From positions 1-41,792 of the forward strand of contig JAHJPT010000019.1 in assembly GCA_018819685.1 (NCBI GenBank): 41,792 bases of DNA. Direction: 5' to 3'. Below the pieces are notes generated by a model. The model saw only the letters and a program-made list of their open reading frames with translations, had not been told where the DNA came from and ran no database searches. This DNA comes from Alphaproteobacteria bacterium (GTDB taxonomy: Bacteria > Pseudomonadota > Alphaproteobacteria > Sphingomonadales > Sphingomonadaceae). Below, piece after piece: positions 37,048 to 41,792 of this stretch (position 1 is its first letter; each line of letters opens with the position of its first letter). Both the position numbers and the translations under genes were made by a program.

Positions 37048-37561
37048 TCAGCCGAGGAAGCGGATCATGGCGAGGCGCTGTTCGCGCTGCAGTCCGGCCC
37101 CGGCTTCGCGTTCCAGTTCGGCAGCGAGCCGGGGATGCCCTTCGGGATCCACTTCGACGAAGCCGAGCCGGGAGTACAGCGGCGCGTTCCACGGAACGTG
37201 GCGAAAGGTGGTCAGCGTCAGCGCTGCGAAACCTGCATTGCCGGCATCGATTCCACATGCCCGCATCATGATGGATCCGATGCCCTGACGTTGCCATTGG
37301 CTTGCCACGTCCATCTCGCGGATATGCAGTTCGCGCCCGTAGGGTTCGCCGACGAGAAAGCCCACGACGCGATCACCGGCCGTGGCGACGAGGCTGCGTC
37401 CCTTGGCGATCAGGGTGCGGTCGCTCGCTGCTGAGCGTTCGATCGGGTTCGATTCCTTCGACCCTTGGGTAGGCTCTCCACAATGCTGCGGCGCTGCGCT
37501 CGATCAGCGGGAGCGCCTCGGCGTCGTCAAGCCTGGCCAGTCGGATCGACCAGTCGCTCAT
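37048..37561 (-). pseudogene. GNAT N-acetyltransferase broken by a frameshift
   Basis: The N-terminal half is in one frame (MSDWSIRLARLDDAEALP ... ending near RTLSSER). The C-terminal half, GFLVGEPYGRELHIREMDVA to the end, is in another. Joining them needs one base removed at about 37417-37420, where an extra C in a CCGC run would restore an ERRTLIAKGRSLVATAGDR reading. The full span is 514 nt, one more than a multiple of three. The start overlaps the lptG stop (ATGA), so the gene was once translationally coupled. The cause may be real decay or a sequencing error. Confidence 0.85.
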
Positions 37562-38655
37562 TCCTCGGTGCGCACCAGCACCGTTTCTCCGACCAGAAAG
37601 AACAGCAGGAAAGGCGCCCAAGCGGCGAGAAACGGCGGATATCCGCCGAAATTGCCCATGGCGAGCGCGGCGTTGTCGACCACGAAATAGGCGAAGCCCA
37701 GCGCCATGCCGATGACCGCCCGCAGAAACAGCTGCCCCGAACGCGCCAGACCGAAGGCCGCAATCGATCCCAATAGCGGCATCAGCACCGAGGACAGGGG
37801 GCCGGACAACTTGTGCCACCATTTCGCGCGCAACTCCGTCGTGCGACGCCCGACTTCCTCGTAGCGCGCGATCGAATCCGACAATTCCCAGAACGGCAGC
37901 GTATCCGGATCGACAGCGGCGAAATCGATCTGCGACGGCGTGATCTGGTCGCCAACGACCAGCCTGTCGATCTTTTCCGAACCGGCATTGGCCACTTCGA
38001 AACGCGTCGCCTGCTCCAGCGTCCAACCGGGTTCGGCATAGGTCGCGCGCGGCGCCCGCACCTGCTCGACGATCATGCCCTCCGGGCTGCGGCGATACCA
38101 GGTCACCCCGGCCATCACGAGGTCATCCCCGCTGCCGCTGATCGAGGCGGCGGAGAGGACGTTCTGCCCGTCGGTCAGATAGATGTTCGCCCTGGTGGCG
38201 GATTCTGGGGGAAGTGCGCCGAATTCGGTTGCCTCCCATGCCTTGAGCGTTTCGGTGGCGCGAGTGACGACGCGTTCGTTGAAGGTGAAGCTAATCACCG
38301 CCACCAGCGCCGCAGTCAGAAGCAACGGCGCGAGTACCTGGTGCGCCGAGAGCCCCGCCGCCTTCATCGCCACGACTTCGCTGTTCTGGTTGAGCCCCAC
38401 GAGCGTGATCAGCGTCGCCAGCAGCACCGAATAGGGCAGGAAACGCGCGACCAGCTGCGGGATGCGCAGGCTGACATAGGTGAGCAGCTCGCCCTGGCCA
38501 TTGCCTTCCACCGCGAGGATTTCGCCGCTGGTCGACAGCAGGTCGAGCATCATCAGCACCAGCAGGAGCATCACCAGCACCGCCAGGATACGGGTGATGA
38601 ACATCTTGGCGAGATAGACGGTCAGCGTCCGCGACGGGAAGAAATCGAGTTGCAT
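37558..38655 (-). CDS. lptG: LPS export permease LptG
   Basis: 365 aa. MQLDFFPSRTLTVYLAKMF opens the first helix, and the RIPQLVARFLPYSVLLATLI region is the conserved LptFG core. The periplasmic jellyroll in the middle and three further helices near the C-terminus complete the protein. With LptF and LptB it forms the ABC transporter that extracts lipopolysaccharide from the inner membrane. It starts 9 nt after the lptF stop, so the two genes form an operon. Confidence 0.94.
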   Translation of the reverse strand: MQLDFFPSRTLTVYLAKMFITRILAVLVMLLLVLMMLDLLSTSGEILAVEGNGQGELLTYVSLRIPQLVARFLPYSVLLATLITLVGLNQNSEVVAMKAAGLSAHQVLAPLLLTAALVAVISFTFNERVVTRATETLKAWEATEFGALPPESATRANIYLTDGQNVLSAASISGSGDDLVMAGVTWYRRSPEGMIVEQVRAPRATYAEPGWTLEQATRFEVANAGSEKIDRLVVGDQITPSQIDFAAVDPDTLPFWELSDSIARYEEVGRRTTELRAKWWHKLSGPLSSVLMPLLGSIAAFGLARSGQLFLRAVIGMALGFAYFVVDNAALAMGNFGGYPPFLAAWAPFLLFFLVGETVLVRTEE

Positions 38656-38664
38656 GCGTCCGTC

Positions 38665-39894
38665 CTACTCGGCGGGAGCGAGATGGCCATCCCGCGCTTT
38701 GCGGCGGCCCCTGCCGAACAGTCGGCCAATCCATTTCGCGCTCTTCGCAAACCCGGCCTCGAGCGCGCCGATGGCCTGCCCCCCGGGGACGAAGGCGACG
38801 CGATAATACATCCAGCCAATCAGTACTGCGAAGATCACAAAGGGGCCCCACAGCGCAAGGAACGGATCCAGCCTTCCCAGCGCCGCGATGTCTTCGCCGT
38901 ATTCGTTCACCTTGTGATAGGCGACGACCATCACGATCGAGACGAAAACGCCGAGCGCGCTGGTCGAGCGCTTGGGCGGGATGGCGAGCGCCACCGCCAG
39001 CAGCGGCATCAGCAGCATCATTACCACCTCGACCATACGGAAATTGAAACTGGCCTGGCTCGCGTCGCGCCTGGTTTCGGGCTCCTCGGCGCTCCAGCCG
39101 ATACTGAGCAGCTCGGGAAGGATATACTCGCGCTCCGCGTCGCCGCGATTGCGGAACTCCTCCATTTGCGGAAGATCGATGGGCAAGTCGTGGCGCGTGA
39201 AGGTGAGCACGCGGGGTGTCTGGCTGCCGGTGTCCTGGACGATAGTGCCGTCGAGCAGCCGCAGGATGATCGTGTCGGGACTGTCGGTGGTCGCGAGGAA
39301 GGCGCCCTCGCGCGCCGAGATCGACAGGACCTGCCCCTTGTCGTTGGCGACCCGCGCGAAAATGCCCTTCAGCTGCCGCCCATCGTCCTCGCTCTCCTCG
39401 ATCCGCAGCGCCATGCGATCAGCCAGCGAGGTGAACTCGCCGACCTTGATCGAGGCGCCCAGCGCGCCCGATCGCAGTTCGTACTCGAGTTGCTCGTAGG
39501 TGTAGCGGCTGATCGGCTGGATGTAGAACACCAGCGCGATGTTCACCGCCATCAGCACGAAGGTGATGATGTAGGGCACGCGCAGCAGACGTCCGTAGCT
39601 CTGACCCACCGCGCGCATCACGTCGAGCTCGCTCGAGGTCGCGAGCTTGCGGAAGGCGAACAGGATTCCGAGCAGCAGACCGAGCGGGATGGCGAGGCTG
39701 GCGTATTCCGGCAGCAGCGTAGCCAGCATCTTGAACACGACTCCGATCGGACCGCCTTCGACTGCGACGAAGTCGAACAGCCGCAGCATCTTGTCGAGCA
39801 TCAGCAGCGACGCGGCGAGCGCGAACACGCCCAGCATCGGCACGATCACGAGCCGGAAGATATAGCGATCGATGCTGGGGATGAATTTCAACAA
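38665..39894 (-). CDS. lptF: LPS export permease LptF
   Basis: 409 aa. SIDRYIFRLVIVPMLGVFAL is the first helix, and YASLAIPLGLLLGILFAFRK with SSELDVMRAVGQS is the signature coupling region. The periplasmic domain is about 110-260. It is the partner of LptG and, upstream of it, the first gene of the pair. The start is a TTG at 39894 (or the next codon, also TTG). No ATG is available before the first helix and the ribosome site is weak. The C-terminal tail after the last helix is basic. Confidence 0.93.
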   Translation of the reverse strand: MLKFIPSIDRYIFRLVIVPMLGVFALAASLLMLDKMLRLFDFVAVEGGPIGVVFKMLATLLPEYASLAIPLGLLLGILFAFRKLATSSELDVMRAVGQSYGRLLRVPYIITFVLMAVNIALVFYIQPISRYTYEQLEYELRSGALGASIKVGEFTSLADRMALRIEESEDDGRQLKGIFARVANDKGQVLSISAREGAFLATTDSPDTIILRLLDGTIVQDTGSQTPRVLTFTRHDLPIDLPQMEEFRNRGDAEREYILPELLSIGWSAEEPETRRDASQASFNFRMVEVVMMLLMPLLAVALAIPPKRSTSALGVFVSIVMVVAYHKVNEYGEDIAALGRLDPFLALWGPFVIFAVLIGWMYYRVAFVPGGQAIGALEAGFAKSAKWIGRLFGRGRRKARDGHLAPAE

Positions 39895-39984
39895 GGCGCG
39901 CCGTGACTGATCGGTGGTGGAGGGCTCGGGGGTTGCCCGCCTCTAGCGCGGAAATGTCCTCGGGTCATGCCCCGAAGCTGCGCT

Positions 39985-40371
39985 TCACGCCTTCTCGAGC
40001 GTGCATTGCAGCGGATGCTGATTCTGCCGCGCGAAATCCATCACCTGGTTCACCTTGGTCTCGGCGACCTCATAGGGGAAGATTCCGCATACGCCGACGC
40101 CCCGCTGGTGAACGTGGAGCATCACGCGTGTCGCTTCTTCCATGTCCATCCGGAAGAACCGCTTGAGGACGATCACCACGAATTCCATCGGAGTGTAGTC
40201 GTCGTTGAGCAGCAGCACCTTGTACTGGCTCGGCTTCTTCGGCTTGGCGCGGGTCTTGGTGGCTACACCGATCCGGCGCTCCGTATCGGCGTCGTTATCG
40301 CCCGTGCCCTCGTCCGCGGCGTGCGCGGGGAAGGGCGATTGGCTGTGGGAGGCGGCGATCAGTCGGAGCAT
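39985..40371 (-). CDS. clpS: ATP-dependent Clp protease adaptor ClpS
   Basis: About 128 aa. The folded core [20 protein letters not shown] and [20 protein letters not shown] is standard ClpS. The N-terminal 50 residues are a polar extension. It hands N-degron substrates to ClpAP (family knowledge). I used the ATG at 40371; an in-frame ATG at 40413 has no ribosome site. No clpA is next to it here. It is upstream of lptF on the same strand, separated by 90 bp. Confidence 0.9.
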   Translation of the reverse strand: MLRLIAASHSQSPFPAHAADEGTGDNDADTERRIGVATKTRAKPKKPSQYKVLLLNDDYTPMEFVVIVLKRFFRMDMEEATRVMLHVHQRGVGVCGIFPYEVAETKVNQVMDFARQNQHPLQCTLEKA

Positions 40372-40502
40372 TGAGCCTGCAATATCGTATGGCCGCGTCG
40401 CTTCGCAACCCATGGCGCGCGGATCGGGGCGGTTTCATGACAAAATAGGCCGTTCGCGGGGCGGTCCGCGTGCGGGACGGTGGGTGAGGACGGGCCACGA
40501 AC

Positions 40503-40543
40503 GAGAAAACGGGCCGGACGGCATGCACACCATCCGACCCGTT
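40503..40543 (-). terminator. Intrinsic terminator of phaP
   Basis: A 14-bp stem (40508-40521 with 40530-40543, two G-U pairs) with an 8-nt loop. On the minus strand it is followed by TTTTCTCG. It lies about 87 nt after the phasin stop. Confidence 0.85.
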
Positions 40544-40629
40544 GTCGTTTGTCTCCGGGCGCGGGAGAGAGAGGAGAGAGACGCCCGGCGACGGAAATCG
40601 TTACCGGCACAGGGCCGGCACGGGCCGAT

Positions 40630-41301
40630 TCAGGCGGCGTTCGAAACCTTCTCGGCCGCGACGCTGGCGCGGTTGGAAAGCGGTGCGAAAGCCTCGGTGA
40701 CGAGCTTCATCATGGCTTCGGTGCTCTTCGAGGTCTGCGCGACGGCGGCGTCGAAATTGCGGCGGGCGATCTCGCCCTGCAGCTGGAACAGTTCGGTGGG
40801 CGATTTGATCGCGGCCATCTTCTTGACGTCCTCGGTCACCGTGTCGGCAGCGGTGCGGGCGTCTTCCATATAGGTGCGGCCCATGTCCTGCATGCCGCTG
40901 GCGAGCAGCTTGCCGGTTTCGACGAGCGCTTCGAGATTGCCCTTGTGGAATTCGGTGATCTCGCCGGTCAGCACGGCGCCCTTTTCGACTGCGGCCTTGG
41001 CACGGTTCTGCATTTCGGCAGCGGCGTCCTTGGCTGTGGCGGCGAAATCGGTGGTGGGGTTGGCAGTGGCCATGACGGTATCCTTGGGTTTGGTGATCGG
41101 GGTAGGCTTTCCGACGCGAGCCTTTTTCTTGCCCGCGCTGGTCTTCGAGATGGGCTTCTTCGTGCGCGAGACGGCTTTGGCGACCGCAACCGGTTCGACA
41201 GCGGCAGGAGCATCTGCGACCGCTTTTTCAACGGCCTTGAGGTCGACACCGGCGTCCCGAGCGGACCCGCTGGTCGTTACCTTCGGTTGCGTCTCGGCCA
41301 T
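40630..41301 (-). CDS. phaP: Phasin family protein (PHA granule protein)
   Basis: 223 aa. A Lys/Ala/Pro-rich N-terminal arm (about 1-75, with SRTKKPISKTSAGKKKARV) is followed by the phasin helix bundle: ATANPTTDFAATAKDAAAEM, then GNLEALVETGKLLASGMQDM and IKSPTELFQLQGEIARRNFD. Phasins coat polyhydroxyalkanoate granules. The basic arm resembles the DNA-binding tails of PhaF/PhaM-type phasins (inference). ATG at 41301 after GCGAGGAATGC. It is next to the PHA synthase gene on the same strand but has its own promoter. Confidence 0.93.
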   Translation of the reverse strand: MAETQPKVTTSGSARDAGVDLKAVEKAVADAPAAVEPVAVAKAVSRTKKPISKTSAGKKKARVGKPTPITKPKDTVMATANPTTDFAATAKDAAAEMQNRAKAAVEKGAVLTGEITEFHKGNLEALVETGKLLASGMQDMGRTYMEDARTAADTVTEDVKKMAAIKSPTELFQLQGEIARRNFDAAVAQTSKSTEAMMKLVTEAFAPLSNRASVAAEKVSNAA

Positions 41302-41315
41302 GCATTCCTCGCTTC

Positions 41316-41380
41316 TTGCTGCAATGCACAAATAGGATGCTGCAATTGCGAAGTCAAGGGTTTTGTGCACTGCACCATTG
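41316..41380. promoter_or_regulatory. TGCA-rich operator cluster, likely PhaR sites
   Basis: TTGTGCATTGCAGCAA (minus, 41316-41331) and TTGTGCACTGCACCA (plus, 41363-41377) are near-identical sites facing each other. A further TGCTGCAAT at 41338-41346 repeats the 9-mer of 41317-41325 at 21 bp. They overlap the phaP -10 and spacer and lie upstream of the -35. PhaR of Paracoccus and Rhodobacter binds TGC-rich DNA at phasin promoters (family knowledge). Confidence 0.6.
41329..41357 (-). promoter_or_regulatory. Sigma-70 promoter of phaP
   Basis: On the minus strand TTGACT (41352-41357), a 17-nt spacer and TATTTG (41329-41334) give a leader of about 20 nt to the phasin ATG. Confidence 0.65.
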
Positions 41381-41384
41381 CTGG

Positions 41385-41792
41385 CTAGCGGGCCATGACG
41401 TAACGTCCCGGTGCGTCCTCGATCACCATGTCGCCACGCGAGCCGGGCTTGCGCTTCCCCTTGGCCGGGACCGTCTCGCCGTCCTGCGCGCGCAGCCATT
41501 CGATCCAGTCCGGCCACCAGCTACCGGGGTGTTCGATCGCGCCTTGCGTGAACTCTTCGAGGCTGCCTACCTCGGCCTCGTTGATCCAGTACTGGTATTT
41601 GTTTGCCTCGGGCGGGTTGACCACGCCGGCGATATGTCCCGAGCCGGCGAGCACGAAGCGAACCGGCCCGCTCAGGTGCTCGGTCAACCGCCATACGCTT
41701 TCGGCGGGAGCGATGTGATCCTCGCGCCCGGCCTGGATAAAGGTAGGAGTGCGGATCAGGTCGAGATCGATCGGCGTGCCATCGACGCTGAG
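41385..41792 (-). CDS. phaC: Class I polyhydroxyalkanoate synthase, C-terminal part
   Basis: Partial: the gene continues beyond the window end, and 135 codons of the C-terminus are seen. AGREDHIAPAESVW carries the catalytic Asp and GSGHIAGVVNPP the catalytic His of the PhaC triad. Class I members add (R)-3-hydroxyacyl-CoA to the growing polymer on the granule. It ends 84 bp before phaP, in the same direction, with the phasin promoter in the gap. Confidence 0.93.
   Translation of the reverse strand, partial: LSVDGTPIDLDLIRTPTFIQAGREDHIAPAESVWRLTEHLSGPVRFVLAGSGHIAGVVNPPEANKYQYWINEAEVGSLEEFTQGAIEHPGSWWPDWIEWLRAQDGETVPAKGKRKPGSRGDMVIEDAPGRYVMAR

Noticed and set aside
40555..40595. CCGGGCG...CGCCCGG inverted repeat downstream of phaP as a terminator
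   Set aside because: Long purine-rich loop and no T-run; the hairpin at 40503-40543 is the better terminator.

Overview
The window is about 41.8 kb of GC-rich chromosome from an alphaproteobacterium. It most likely comes from the Sphingomonadales (an Erythrobacter/Novosphingobium-like genome). The evidence is the PhyR–NepR–EcfG general stress response set, GGAAC-type EcfG promoters, a large TonB-dependent receptor, ClpS, LptF/LptG, a phasin next to a class I PHA synthase, and protein sequences of sphingomonad type. I see no integrase, transposase, prophage or CRISPR array. The assignment rests on recognising families, not on a database search.

Layout. Positions 1-66 hold the 3' part of a tRNA-Gln(CTG). 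Positions 176-21505 are a catabolic region. It has a TonB-dependent receptor (minus strand), then divergently three acyl-CoA dehydrogenases and two MFS transporters. A fused tandem-TetR regulator and an acyl-CoA synthetase follow on the minus strand. A second plus-strand run carries a serine hydrolase, a FadB-type hydratase/dehydrogenase, a TesB-type thioesterase and two SDRs. Together these import an acid, activate it to a CoA ester and shorten it by beta-oxidation; the substrate cannot be read from sequence. A YcgG/GntA-like plus DUF1989 gene pair follows.

Positions 21519-29129 are mostly housekeeping: a Crp-type regulator, a GT2 glycosyltransferase, a LOG-family protein, a glmM–DUF1272–thiD operon, Fe-superoxide dismutase and an AI-2E family exporter. 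Positions 29229-34519 form a stress-signalling island: ecfG and nepR (overlapping), a CHASE/HWE histidine kinase, phyR, an Fnr-like regulator and a single-domain response regulator. An EcfG-type promoter that reads both ways separates nepR-ecfG from the kinase, and phyR has its own perfect EcfG promoter. Just after the Fnr-like gene is a strong candidate small RNA of about 90 nt. It has an EcfG-like promoter, a long 5' hairpin with a C-rich loop, and an intrinsic terminator. It resembles the Caulobacter stress sRNA GsrN in architecture and is the most interesting item here.

Positions 34646-41792 carry an acetyltransferase-like gene, a fatty-acid desaturase, a GNAT gene broken by a frameshift, lptG and lptF, clpS, a phasin with a TGCA-rich operator cluster in its promoter, and the 3' end of a PHA synthase gene that runs off the window.
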